Origin: Jejuia sp047345485
GTDB lineage: Bacteria; Bacteroidota; Bacteroidia; Flavobacteriales; Flavobacteriaceae
Length of the DNA: 64,000 bases
Reading direction: 5' to 3'
Assembly (NCBI RefSeq): GCF_047345485.1
Contig: NZ_JBLFEN010000004.1
Coordinates: 372,001-436,000 of the forward strand
The notes beneath the pieces are model-generated. The model saw only the letters and a program-made list of their open reading frames with translations, made no database searches and had not been told where the DNA came from. Both the position numbers and the translations under genes were made by a program. Of the stretch, positions 18,150 to 27,838 are shown piece after piece. Each line of letters opens with the position of its first letter. Position 1 is the stretch's first letter.

Positions 18150-19340
18150 ATGAATTTACACGAATATCAAGGAAAAGAATTGTTAAGTAGTTTTGGTGTG
18201 CGTATTCAACGCGGAATTGTTGCACAAACTGCAGATGAAGCCGTAAACGCAGCAAAAAAACTAACCGAAGATACAGGCACAGGATGGCATGTTATAAAAG
18301 CTCAAGTTCATGCTGGTGGACGCGGTAAAGGTGGTGGTGTTAAACTTGCTAAAAGTTTAGATGACGTTAAAACAATTGCTGGACAAATTATTGGAATGGA
18401 TTTGGTAACTCCTCAAACTTCTGCTGAAGGAAAGCGTGTACATCAAGTTTTAGTTGCTGAAGATGTGTATTACCCTGGAGATTCAGAACCAGAAGAGTAT
18501 TATATGTCTGTTTTATTAAATAGAGCTAATGGTACAAATATGATTATGTATTCTACTGAAGGTGGAATGGATATAGAGACAGTTGCTGAAGAAACACCAC
18601 ATTTAATATTTACAGAAGAAATTAACCCTAGTACAGGAATATTACCGTTTCAAGCGCGTAAAGTAGCCTTTAATTTAGGACTATCTGGTGCTGCCTTTAA
18701 AGATATGACTAAGTTTGTAACTGCTTTATATACAGCTTATGTAAAGTCTGATTCATCATTATTTGAAATAAATCCGGTTTTAAAAACTAGTGATGATAAA
18801 ATTATGGCTGTTGATGCTAAAGTGTCTTTAGATGATAATGCATTATTTAGACATAAGGATTTGGCTGCCTTAAGAGATTTAAGAGAAGAAAATCCAATTG
18901 AAGTTGAAGCAGGAGAAAAAGGGTTAAATTATGTTGACCTTGATGGGAATGTTGGCTGTATGGTTAACGGTGCTGGTTTAGCTATGGCAACTATGGATTT
19001 AATTAAGCAAGCAGGTGGTGAACCAGCTAACTTTTTAGATGTTGGTGGTACTGCAGATGCTGCTAGGGTAGAAGCTGCTTTTAAAATTATTTTAAAAGAT
19101 CCAGCAGTAAAAGCTATTTTAATTAATATTTTTGGTGGTATTGTACGTTGTGATCGTGTAGCACAAGGTGTTATTGATGCTTATAAAAATATGGGTAATA
19201 TTAGCGTGCCTATTATTGTAAGACTACAAGGTACTAATGCAGATATAGCAAAAGAGTTAATTGATAATTCTGGGCTTGATGTGTTAAGCGCTACGGAATT
19301 TCAAGAAGCAGCTGATAAAGTACAAGCTGTTTTAGCTTAG
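18150..19340 (+). CDS. sucC: Succinyl-CoA synthetase beta subunit (ADP-forming)
   Basis: 396 aa, the usual length. TCA-cycle enzyme: succinyl-CoA + ADP + Pi = succinate + ATP + CoA, acting with SucD. The N-terminal ATP-grasp half begins MNLHEYQGKELLSSFGV and contains KAQVHAGGRGKGGGVK; the C-terminal CoA-ligase half contains GCMVNGAGLAMATMD, NFLDVGGTAD and NIFGGIVRCDRVAQGVI. sucD is not adjacent and is not in the window, so the two subunits are encoded apart, which is usual in Flavobacteriaceae to my knowledge. It has its own promoter and terminator, so is probably monocistronic. Confidence 0.97.
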   Translation: MNLHEYQGKELLSSFGVRIQRGIVAQTADEAVNAAKKLTEDTGTGWHVIKAQVHAGGRGKGGGVKLAKSLDDVKTIAGQIIGMDLVTPQTSAEGKRVHQVLVAEDVYYPGDSEPEEYYMSVLLNRANGTNMIMYSTEGGMDIETVAEETPHLIFTEEINPSTGILPFQARKVAFNLGLSGAAFKDMTKFVTALYTAYVKSDSSLFEINPVLKTSDDKIMAVDAKVSLDDNALFRHKDLAALRDLREENPIEVEAGEKGLNYVDLDGNVGCMVNGAGLAMATMDLIKQAGGEPANFLDVGGTADAARVEAAFKIILKDPAVKAILINIFGGIVRCDRVAQGVIDAYKNMGNISVPIIVRLQGTNADIAKELIDNSGLDVLSATEFQEAADKVQAVLA

Positions 19341-19359
19341 AAAGCTGAAATATAAATTT

Positions 19360-19397
19360 AAAAAAAGAGCGATTAATTTATTTATCGCTCTTTTTTT
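19360..19397. terminator. Bidirectional terminator overlapping the DUF1456 gene end
   Basis: aaaaaaagagcgat (19360-19373), 10-nt loop, atcgctcttttttt (19384-19397). The loop and right arm also encode the last codons (KKSDK) and stop of the convergent 19378..19656 gene. Confidence 0.8.
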
Positions 19398-19656
19398 GTG
19401 TTCTATTTTCTCCTTTTGGAGTAGATTTTTGTTTTGGAGGTAAAAGACCTCTCATATGAATTACTAATCCATTCAAAAAATTTCTGAGAATTTGATCTCC
19501 ACATTCCATATATTTTGGGTGATCTTCTCGTCTAAAAAATGCTCCTAATTCACTTTTTGAAATTCTAAAATCTACTAGCTCTAATATTTTTACAATATCA
19601 TCATCACGTAACTTTAATGCTACTCTTAGTTTTTTTAAAACATCATTGTTTGTCAT
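19378..19656 (-). CDS. Single-domain DUF1456 (YehS-like) protein
   Basis: 92 aa. Residues 1-75 match one DUF1456 repeat (NDVLKKLRVALKLRDDDIVKILELVDF ... FFRREDHPKYMECGDQILRNFLNGLVIHMRG). E. coli YehS and most relatives are about 150 aa with two such repeats; here only one is present, followed by a short basic tail (residues 76-92). The ATG at 19656 is preceded by AT-rich sequence without frame extension, so this is not an obvious truncation. Function is unknown for the family; an RNA or nucleic-acid role is only a guess from the basic tail. Confidence 0.78.
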   Translation of the reverse strand: MTNNDVLKKLRVALKLRDDDIVKILELVDFRISKSELGAFFRREDHPKYMECGDQILRNFLNGLVIHMRGLLPPKQKSTPKGENRTQKKSDK

Positions 19657-20021
19657 ATCTGTGTGTCTAAATTTTTAACATGCATTTCATCGATAATGTA
19701 ATATAAGAAATGTGCTTTTAGCGTTTTGCTTGAGTTTTCAAAGATACTTTAATATTTACTATAGAAAACCTTTGTTTTTTCTTTTTTAACCCTAATTAAA
19801 TATCTGTATATCAGTAGATTAATGATTATATTTTTTATTTATTGAAATTATCGATTAAATGTTGATGTGCATTTATTTTAGACTAAAAAAAAATACCATT
19901 GATAAACATGATAAAATAGCCGACTAATAACATTCTACTTTTCGACAAGAGGTATTATATCTACGATTAGTAAAAAACCTTTATGTGTAAATTTAAATTA
20001 ATCTAAAATTACCCTCAAAAC
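19657..20021 (+). other. 365-bp divergent gap
   Basis: Very AT-rich region between the leftward DUF1456 gene and the rightward TerB-like gene. No ORF, no repeat family member and no clear TAnnTTTG box close to either start. Presumably it carries both promoters. Confidence 0.4.
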
Positions 20022-20435
20022 ATGATTAATAGAGTAGAAAAACTAAGTCTTTTATCAGAAATGATTGCCTTTGCGCAATATGATAAGGATATACAAAATA
20101 TAGAATATAATTTTTTGCTAGGTGTCGCTAAACAATTAGATATTTCTCGTGAAGATTTCGATTATTTAATTAATCACCCCATAAATTATACACACCTAAA
20201 ATCTCATAGTGAGCGAATTGTGCAGTTTCATAGGTTAGTACTTTTGATGAACATTGAACAAGAGCATGGAAATAATTCGGCATCAGCTGGTGTAATTAAA
20301 CTTTATAATTTTGGATTAAGAATGGGATTAAGTCACGAATCTATATCAAAAGTATTGTATTTAATGGAAAGTTTTCCTAACAAAATAGTACCACCAGATG
20401 TTTTAATAGATATTTTTAAAACACAGTATAACTAA
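20022..20435 (+). CDS. TerB-like helical protein
   Basis: 137 aa, all-helical. The pattern (LSLLSEMIAFAQYDKDIQNIEYNFLLGVAKQLDIS ... at the N-terminus, acidic D/E positions where TerB proteins bind metal) resembles the TerB/DjlA-type fold. Homologues beside uvrB are often mislabelled 'excinuclease ABC subunit B' because of their position, but the protein has no UvrB sequence. It converges on uvrB with which it shares a terminator. Role unknown; cytosolic. Confidence 0.6.
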   Translation: MINRVEKLSLLSEMIAFAQYDKDIQNIEYNFLLGVAKQLDISREDFDYLINHPINYTHLKSHSERIVQFHRLVLLMNIEQEHGNNSASAGVIKLYNFGLRMGLSHESISKVLYLMESFPNKIVPPDVLIDIFKTQYN

Positions 20436-20472
20436 AATATAGTAATGGATACGTTTATAATAGGCTTTATAT

Positions 20473-20502
20473 AAAAGCTAAAAGTTTAAACTTTTAGCTT
20501 TT
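20473..20502. terminator. Loop-less bidirectional terminator overlapping uvrB stop
   Basis: aaaagctaaaagttt (20473-20487) is followed directly by its exact reverse complement (20488-20502). The uvrB stop codon occupies 20486-20488, so the last five codons of uvrB form one arm. Poly-A and poly-T ends allow termination in both directions. Confidence 0.7.
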
Positions 20503-22489
20503 CTAATTTATCTTGATAGTTTGTTATTTCGTCTCTTAATTTTGCAGCGATAATAAAATCTAATTGTTTTGCCGCCGCTTCCATTAGTTTACGCTTTTCT
20601 CTAATTTTCTTTTCTAGCTCAGGTTTAGTTAAATACTCACTTTCAGGTTCTGCGGCTCTTGCAGCCTCTAACTCATAACTATACGTGCTCACTGAATTTT
20701 TAGATAATACATTGTCTAGGCTTTTGTTTAAAGCTCTAGGTTTTAAATTATGTTTGGTATTATACGCTATTTGTTTTTCGCGCCTATATTCGGTTTCATC
20801 AATGGTTTTTTGCATGCTGTTGGTAATTTTATCGGCATACATAATAGCCTTACCATTTAAGTTTCTAGCAGCTCTACCAACAGTTTGTGTTAACGAGCGG
20901 TTAGAGCGTAAAAAGCCTTCCTTATCAGCATCTAAAATGGCTACTAATGATACTTCGGGTAGGTCTAAGCCTTCTCTTAATAGATTAACACCAACTAAAA
21001 CATCAAATAAACCCTTACGTAAATCCTGCATTATTTCAACACGCTCTAAAGTGTCTACATCACTATGTATATAACGACAACGAATTTGAATTCTATCCAA
21101 ATATTTAGTGAGTTCTTCCGCCATACGTTTTGTCAAAGTAGTAACTAGTGTGCGTTCATCTTTTTCTACACGAACCTGTATTTCCTCAATTAAATCATCT
21201 ATTTGGTTTAAACTAGGGCGCACTTCTATAATTGGGTCTAATAATCCTGTGGGGCGAATAACCTGTTCTACATAAACGCCATCTGTTTTTTGCAATTCAT
21301 AATCCGCAGGTGTAGCACTCACATAAATGACTTGATTTTGTAGGGCTTCAAACTCTTCAAATTTTAAAGGACGGTTATCCATAGCAGCTGGTAATCTAAA
21401 CCCATATTCTACCAAATTTTCTTTTCTACTTCGGTCTCCTCCGTACATGGCATGTACTTGCGAAATGGTAACATGGCTTTCATCCACAACCATTAAATAA
21501 TCATCTGGAAAATAATCTAATAAACAAAAAGGTCTTGTTCCTGGTAATCTCCCATCTAGATATCTAGAATAATTTTCAATACCAGAGCAATACCCTAATT
21601 CTCTAATCATTTCTAAATCAAATTCCGTGCGTTCCTTTAAGCGTTTTGCTTCTAAGTGTTTACCAATGTCTTTAAAATAATCGTGCTGTTTTACTAAATC
21701 GTCTTGAATTTCTTTAATGGCACCTTGTAAAACTTCAGGAGAAGTTACAAACATATTAGCAGGATAAATATTTAGCCTATCATATTTTTCAACAATTTCG
21801 TTAGTTTGAATATCAAAAGACTCTATATCTTCAATTTCATCCCCAAAAAAGTGAATTCTAAAGGCATCGTCTGCATAACTAGGAAAAATATCAACTGTAT
21901 CTCCTTTTATTCTAAAATTACCATGTTTAAAATCTGCTTCTGTTCTAGAGTATAAACTTTGCACTAATTGATGTAATAATTTAGTTCTAGAAATTACTTG
22001 ATCTCTTTCTAAAGTAATTACATTTTTTTGAAATTCTATAGGGTTACCTATACCATAAAGACAAGATACAGAGGCTACTACTAATACATCTCTTCTACCC
22101 GAAAGTAATGATGATGTAGTGCTTAAACGCATTTTTTCTATTTCTTCATTAATAGATAAATCTTTTTCTATGTAAACACCAGAAACAGGAATGTAAGCTT
22201 CAGGTTGGTAATAATCATAATAGGAAACAAAATACTCTATGGCATTCTCTGGGAAAAATTGCTTAAATTCTGAATATAATTGCGCTGCAAGTGTTTTGTT
22301 GTGTGCTAAAACTAGAGTAGGGCGTTGTACCTCCTCAATAACATTAGCTACAGTAAATGTTTTACCAGAACCTGTTACACCTAATAGCGTTTGGTATTTT
22401 TCTTCTGAAATAATACCATCTTTAAGTTGTTTAATAGCTGCTGGTTGATCTCCAGTTGGACTAAATTCTGATTCAATTTTGAATTTCAT
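20486..22489 (-). CDS. uvrB: UvrABC excinuclease subunit B
   Basis: 667 aa, normal length. Damage-verifying helicase-like subunit of nucleotide excision repair. It shows Walker A GVTGSGKTFTVANVI, the beta-hairpin YYDYYQPEAYIP, Walker B VVDESHVTI, helicase motifs V/VI (VGVNLLREGLDLPE and QTVGRAARN), and a C-terminal UVR (UvrC-interacting) motif (KKIREKRKLMEAAAKQLDF). The ATG at 22489 begins MKFKIESEFSPTGDQP, the usual family start. Monocistronic on the minus strand; no SOS box is recognisable. Confidence 0.97.
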   Translation of the reverse strand: MKFKIESEFSPTGDQPAAIKQLKDGIISEEKYQTLLGVTGSGKTFTVANVIEEVQRPTLVLAHNKTLAAQLYSEFKQFFPENAIEYFVSYYDYYQPEAYIPVSGVYIEKDLSINEEIEKMRLSTTSSLLSGRRDVLVVASVSCLYGIGNPIEFQKNVITLERDQVISRTKLLHQLVQSLYSRTEADFKHGNFRIKGDTVDIFPSYADDAFRIHFFGDEIEDIESFDIQTNEIVEKYDRLNIYPANMFVTSPEVLQGAIKEIQDDLVKQHDYFKDIGKHLEAKRLKERTEFDLEMIRELGYCSGIENYSRYLDGRLPGTRPFCLLDYFPDDYLMVVDESHVTISQVHAMYGGDRSRKENLVEYGFRLPAAMDNRPLKFEEFEALQNQVIYVSATPADYELQKTDGVYVEQVIRPTGLLDPIIEVRPSLNQIDDLIEEIQVRVEKDERTLVTTLTKRMAEELTKYLDRIQIRCRYIHSDVDTLERVEIMQDLRKGLFDVLVGVNLLREGLDLPEVSLVAILDADKEGFLRSNRSLTQTVGRAARNLNGKAIMYADKITNSMQKTIDETEYRREKQIAYNTKHNLKPRALNKSLDNVLSKNSVSTYSYELEAARAAEPESEYLTKPELEKKIREKRKLMEAAAKQLDFIIAAKLRDEITNYQDKLEKLKV

Positions 22490-22515
22490 TTAGCAAAATT
22501 ACGTAAAATATGTGG

Positions 22516-25500
22516 TTATCTTTTTAAGGTAAAATTCCCCATAAATGTTCTGCCGTCTTGAAGGTTTACCTTAAACCAATAATCATCAGTTGGCATAAGT
22601 TGTCCATTAAATGTGCCATCCCAACCTCTTGAACTTGGTGATATTTGTTTTATGAGTTTCCCATACCTATCAAAAATATAAATAATAGTATTTGGTTGCG
22701 TATTTTCGTTTATACCTTGAATTTGCCAATAATCGTTAATACCATCTGCATTTGGTGTAAAAAACTTTCTACTTCCAACAACTGAGATAGGTATTTCTGT
22801 AATCCCACAAATGCTTTCTCTGGCAAATAATGTGTAAAAACCAGCTCTAACATTCGTAAAAACAGGCTCAGTTTGATAATCTATAAAATTAGAGCCTTCT
22901 TCTTCCAATGCAAACTCATAAGTACCACGACCTATATTACTAATATCTACAGTAACGGTGTTGTTATCTGAAATGTCTGCCACAGTAATATCATCTAAAG
23001 TAATGTTTGCAGCTTCTGAGGATTCAACATTAATCTCTTTAGTTGTAAAACAGCCTGTGCCATCGGTTTTAGTTAATGTTATCGTATAAGTGCCTGGTGT
23101 AGATACATTTTCTAAAACGGCATTTGTAGAGATTATGTTACCTTCAAAAACCCACTCATACGTAAATATTTCGCTTGAATTTACTTCTAGAGGTTCTAAA
23201 CTAATATTAAATGTAGGATCTGAAGAACATACTATTCTTGGGCTTTCTACTTCAAATTCTGGTATAGGGTTTACAACAAATTCAACTGAAGTTGTTACAG
23301 AACATAAAGGGTTAATTGGGTTAAAAACTTCTATTGAAATTGTTTGATTACCTGAAAGAAATGGATCAGGTAATGTTGAATTATTTGTTATTGAAGATCC
23401 GTTCTCATCTATATAATTGTAAACGATTTCCATATTGGTTTGATTTCCTAGTATTGTACTAGCAAATGTTGTGGTAACAAACGGGAAAAATCCATCATCA
23501 TCAATATCACTAGCACTTCCATCACATTCTATTTGTGTTGGGATAGCACTTGCTATTATAGGTTGTTGGTCTATAGTAAAATTAATTGTGGTTTCATCAA
23601 AACAAGCACCATCGGGGTCTTGGGTATTATTATTGGTAACCCTAACCACTATATTTTGATTTTCAGTTAAAAAACTGGGCTGAATTGGGCTGGTAACTTG
23701 TGTGCCATCTTGATATAACAGCGGATCTCCTGTTTCGGTAAAATAGGTGATAGTTACATCAGCTGGGTTTTGTCCATTTAATATATCAGCCTCTAATTGT
23801 GAAGTATCGAAGGGAAAATTTAAAATTGTATCCGTCGTATCAATATCACATGCTCTATCAAAAATAACAGGATTTGCCATAGGCAATGCTTCAACGTTTA
23901 AAATATTAGTTAGTTCTTTTAAACCTAAACAATCGTTTCCTAAATTACTTTTTACCCTCACCCAAATGGTTTGTACATTTGGTGAGTTACTATTTTCATG
24001 ATTAGCAATATCTGCTATTTCGTTATTTTCTAATTCTGCATCTGCAATAGTTTCATAAAAATGCACAGTAACTGCAACTGTGTTAAAAACATTGGTTTCT
24101 ATAGCGTCTCGTATTGCTGTCATATCAAAAATAGAGATACCATCACGATCATCAGTTCCATCATCACATTGAAACAATGGTTGCGGATTAAATGTTGTTA
24201 ATGCAGCACTACTTGGATTTACCTGTAATGTTAATGGTACAATGCTTCGGCAGCCATTAGTGTCTTCTACTCTTACCCAAACCGTTTCGGGTGTAAAGCC
24301 TAAAGCATCTTGGTAGGCTTCAGGAGTGCTAATAGGATTAGTATTATCGATAGCCTCTACTTCAGTTTCGAAATAGGTAAAAACTAAATTTTCTGCTACA
24401 AAATTGGGGTTTATTTCAGATTTAATCTCATCTAAAGTTAAATTGAAAAAGGATTGCCCGTCGTTACTATCATCATCACATTGTTCGTATGTACTTGGGT
24501 TATTTGCTACAGGTATAGGATTAACTTCTAAAAGTGCAGCATCAGAATACAAACCACAACTATTACCACTTCTATCTAATTTTACGCGATATTGAAAATT
24601 ATTAAATGTAGTTTGAATATCAGTTATTGTTAATTCATCTGTTTGAGCGCCAGAATAGGTAGTATCGTCAGTAATAATTGTCCAAGTAGTGGCACCATCT
24701 GTACTAAGTTCCCATTGAAAAACCTCAGCTTCTGCGGATACTATTGTAAAAGTATCTGTTGATGCTTCGCAAGCCTCTAGATTTAATGGTTGTTGCGAAA
24801 TTGTAATAGGGCTAAATGTTAAATAATCAGCATCTGGTACCGTATACCCATCTGTGGCATTAGTAACTAAACCTTGGCCTGTAGTAGCATCAGCAACTAT
24901 ATCTACTATTACTGCTGCGTCTCCTAGGTATGTATCCATATTTCCATCAGAAAAACCAGCTTCAATAACATCTGTACACTCATCGCCATCGCTATCTTCG
25001 TCTATATAACTATACACACCATCAATATCTAAATCATTTAAAGTATATCCTAAACTATTACTATCTGGTGTAGTTTCGGCAGCATTTATCCAACCATTAA
25101 TTCCAAAATTTGGACCATCAACAATACCATTTAAATCGGTGTCTGAAAGTAATCCTAGTTCTCCCGTTTCAATTAAATCAGTTATACCATCGTTATCACT
25201 ATCTAAATCATAAAAATCGGGTACAGTATCATTATCTGTATCGTTAGGTACTGCATTAGTATCATAAATATCGTCTAAACCATCATTGTTTGCGTCTACA
25301 CCTGATAATGCAATTAAGTTACCAGTACTTTCAATAAAATCTGGGATACCGTCATTGTCGCTATCTAAATCAAATTCATCTTTAATACCATCAAAGTCAT
25401 TATCTTGTTTAAAACAGGTTAATGAGATATTTCCATTAAAAGTTGACGTTTCAGAGGTGTTTTCTACAATATGAGTAAATGAAAACCCATCAACTTGATT

Positions 25501-27690
25501 TGCAAAAAATTGATAAGGTGTTGTTCCATTAGGAGATGGATTGAATTGAAAACGTATTTCAGAACCAGAAATTATTGTAACTCCAGTTTCAAAAATGCCA
25601 TCAAAATTTGAATCTACGAGTAATCTACCATCAGGATCTACTAGTGTAATATTTTTGTTTACGGGTAAAATACTAGCAATAAAAAATTCACCATCAATAC
25701 TGGTATGCGGAGGTGTAGTAGTATCTTCTGAGAATTTAACATTTACAGGTTCTGAAAATGAAATAGTATAATCATTATCAGCATTAGTATCTTGGGGTAT
25801 CTCGCTTATTATATTACCAGTTGCGGTTAAGTTTAAGGTACTTGTATCAGGACCGGCACGGTTTATTGTGATATTATCGGTTGCAATAGTTGTGTTTACT
25901 GTTCCGTCTTGAAATATTAATCTAGGTGGTCTTGTATTTGACATATCTATAACAACATCGCCTCTAGATTCTGTACAATTTAAAATACCGTCATTATCAT
26001 TATCAATATCAATATTATCAATGATACCGTCATTATCTCTATCATCTGGACAAATACTTACCGGGATTTCAATAGATTCTAGTTCTTCGCCAGTACAGGT
26101 TATAATACCAATTAATTTATAGGTTCCAGGTATATTAGGAGTTATGCTTGAATTGGTTTCCATAAGATCTATAAATCCAGATCCTGAGCCATCGTCAAAA
26201 AGCCATCTAAAATTATCGAAATTTTGAGCATTAGCAGCTTCTAATGTTACATTAGGGATACAGTTACCTAATGCTTCGAATTCAGCTTCAAAATTAATTT
26301 CTGGCGGCGATGGAAATCCTGAATAAAAACTTCCAGAAGTAGCAGCACCACTATAGTTAAAGTAAGCACAGTATAATTCGTCATCACTTTCAACCGTAAT
26401 ATTACCATTTATACCTTGTATTTTATAGGTGATATATTCTGGCTTACCAGTTACGTTAGCAGCTGTACCTAAATTAATGTTACCAGTTGTAGAAGAAGTA
26501 ACTGTAACATTGGCTGTACTTCTACTAACTATGGTAATGCCACCTTGATAGGTAGATGGTCCTATGTTATTAATATTAGCAATATTGTCTAGATTACCTC
26601 TAGTTTCGCAACTAAGCGGTGGTACAAAAAACATGCCTTGGTTGGCTTCTGAAGGATTACCACCATTGTTTAAACCACCAACACCTTGATACGCAAAAAC
26701 AGGTTGTGAGGTTTCTACATACATATTACCACTATTACTATAATTATTACCTTCTATAACAAAATAGTCTCCTTCGTTTATTGTAATGCCTGTAGCATTC
26801 CCGTTAATATTGATTGTAGTGTTATTTGTATGTGCAACAATTAAGACGTTTTCCCAATCATTAGTACCATCTCCTCTAACAAAAATATATTCTGTACCAA
26901 TTTTACTTTCTCCCACAATTTGGTCAATGCCATAGTCTCTAGCACCACCACCACCAAAACTTCCGTTAGCAGAACCACAGTTTACTACAATTGGTTTATC
27001 TGAATTTACGAGACAACCTATTAGACCATCAGTATTTACGCTAGTATCATTACTATTAATAGCTAAAACGTAACTTTCGCCCTCATCTAATGTTATATTT
27101 ACTGGTATTGGTCCTGTATAGTTTTGTATGATAATACCATTAGGAAGATCACTAAAACTTACCTGAGTATCATCTTCTGTAGCCATTACAGAAACAAAAT
27201 TTAAGTAGTTGTCTTGTGGATTTTCGTTAGTATAACTGCCTATTCTAAATGTTGTGTCTGGCGCAGATAACCCTTTGCTAACTAATGCTCCAGCTTGTGA
27301 TCCTGCATTCATTCTAACTGATACGTAAATTACATCTTCAGATTCTATAATGTAACCTTTATTGGCACTTACAACACTAGATGAAGGGGATGGAATAAAT
27401 AGTTGTGTGTTGCCACCGCTACCTATTGATATTTCTACAGGATTAGTATTGCTAACAACACCTGTTATATAGTTAGCTTCTGGTTGTCCTACTGGTTTTA
27501 TTGTATAAGGAACATCAGATGTTCTTGGTGTTGATAGGTAGATGTATTGATCCTGAGGCGTTGAACTTCCTGAATTAGCGTACGTTAATGGTGGTATATA
27601 ATGCCTTTTACTTAATTGAGAAAAGCCTTTATAGCTTATTAAAATAATTAAGAATATGAGTAACTTTTTTAGTAGACGACTATTAATCAT
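22516..27690 (-). CDS. Giant T9SS type B surface protein with IgGFc-binding-like, TSP3 and Asp-rich repeats
   Basis: 1724 aa. Signal peptide about 1-24 (ends YKGFSQ). Residues about 30-470 resemble the IgGFc-binding N-terminal domain family (KPIVVNCGSANGS ... GIDQIVGESKIGTEYIFVRG). Next come an Ig-like segment and two clusters of thrombospondin type 3 calcium-binding repeats (DRDNDGIIDNIDIDNDNDGI and DNDGIPD-type units), then about four copies of the ~100-aa repeat beginning xxxCDDxxxDGxxxFxL. A PKD-like domain precedes the C-terminal ~85-aa gliding-motility-type (type B) sorting domain: FFTPNADGINDYW ... IYIFDRYGKLI ... GWDGTFNG ... DDYWFKV. Predicted surface adhesin; ligand unknown. Confidence 0.88.
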   Translation of the reverse strand: MINSRLLKKLLIFLIILISYKGFSQLSKRHYIPPLTYANSGSSTPQDQYIYLSTPRTSDVPYTIKPVGQPEANYITGVVSNTNPVEISIGSGGNTQLFIPSPSSSVVSANKGYIIESEDVIYVSVRMNAGSQAGALVSKGLSAPDTTFRIGSYTNENPQDNYLNFVSVMATEDDTQVSFSDLPNGIIIQNYTGPIPVNITLDEGESYVLAINSNDTSVNTDGLIGCLVNSDKPIVVNCGSANGSFGGGGARDYGIDQIVGESKIGTEYIFVRGDGTNDWENVLIVAHTNNTTININGNATGITINEGDYFVIEGNNYSNSGNMYVETSQPVFAYQGVGGLNNGGNPSEANQGMFFVPPLSCETRGNLDNIANINNIGPSTYQGGITIVSRSTANVTVTSSTTGNINLGTAANVTGKPEYITYKIQGINGNITVESDDELYCAYFNYSGAATSGSFYSGFPSPPEINFEAEFEALGNCIPNVTLEAANAQNFDNFRWLFDDGSGSGFIDLMETNSSITPNIPGTYKLIGIITCTGEELESIEIPVSICPDDRDNDGIIDNIDIDNDNDGILNCTESRGDVVIDMSNTRPPRLIFQDGTVNTTIATDNITINRAGPDTSTLNLTATGNIISEIPQDTNADNDYTISFSEPVNVKFSEDTTTPPHTSIDGEFFIASILPVNKNITLVDPDGRLLVDSNFDGIFETGVTIISGSEIRFQFNPSPNGTTPYQFFANQVDGFSFTHIVENTSETSTFNGNISLTCFKQDNDFDGIKDEFDLDSDNDGIPDFIESTGNLIALSGVDANNDGLDDIYDTNAVPNDTDNDTVPDFYDLDSDNDGITDLIETGELGLLSDTDLNGIVDGPNFGINGWINAAETTPDSNSLGYTLNDLDIDGVYSYIDEDSDGDECTDVIEAGFSDGNMDTYLGDAAVIVDIVADATTGQGLVTNATDGYTVPDADYLTFSPITISQQPLNLEACEASTDTFTIVSAEAEVFQWELSTDGATTWTIITDDTTYSGAQTDELTITDIQTTFNNFQYRVKLDRSGNSCGLYSDAALLEVNPIPVANNPSTYEQCDDDSNDGQSFFNLTLDEIKSEINPNFVAENLVFTYFETEVEAIDNTNPISTPEAYQDALGFTPETVWVRVEDTNGCRSIVPLTLQVNPSSAALTTFNPQPLFQCDDGTDDRDGISIFDMTAIRDAIETNVFNTVAVTVHFYETIADAELENNEIADIANHENSNSPNVQTIWVRVKSNLGNDCLGLKELTNILNVEALPMANPVIFDRACDIDTTDTILNFPFDTSQLEADILNGQNPADVTITYFTETGDPLLYQDGTQVTSPIQPSFLTENQNIVVRVTNNNTQDPDGACFDETTINFTIDQQPIIASAIPTQIECDGSASDIDDDGFFPFVTTTFASTILGNQTNMEIVYNYIDENGSSITNNSTLPDPFLSGNQTISIEVFNPINPLCSVTTSVEFVVNPIPEFEVESPRIVCSSDPTFNISLEPLEVNSSEIFTYEWVFEGNIISTNAVLENVSTPGTYTITLTKTDGTGCFTTKEINVESSEAANITLDDITVADISDNNTVTVDISNIGRGTYEFALEEEGSNFIDYQTEPVFTNVRAGFYTLFARESICGITEIPISVVGSRKFFTPNADGINDYWQIQGINENTQPNTIIYIFDRYGKLIKQISPSSRGWDGTFNGQLMPTDDYWFKVNLQDGRTFMGNFTLKR

Positions 27691-27838
27691 TAAAATATGT
27701 ACTGTAGATTTATGAACAAAACCTAAATATATGTTATTTAAGTCTTTTAGACTTAAAAAAACGCTTAAGGTTTAACTTTTAGTGTTGAAAACTAAAATTA
27801 TTTTAAAGAAATATAAAAATTTAGGAGATTTAAAGTCA

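Noticed and set aside
20022..20435. TerB-like gene as part of the UvrABC system
   Set aside because: It has no UvrB sequence similarity; only its position next to uvrB suggests it.
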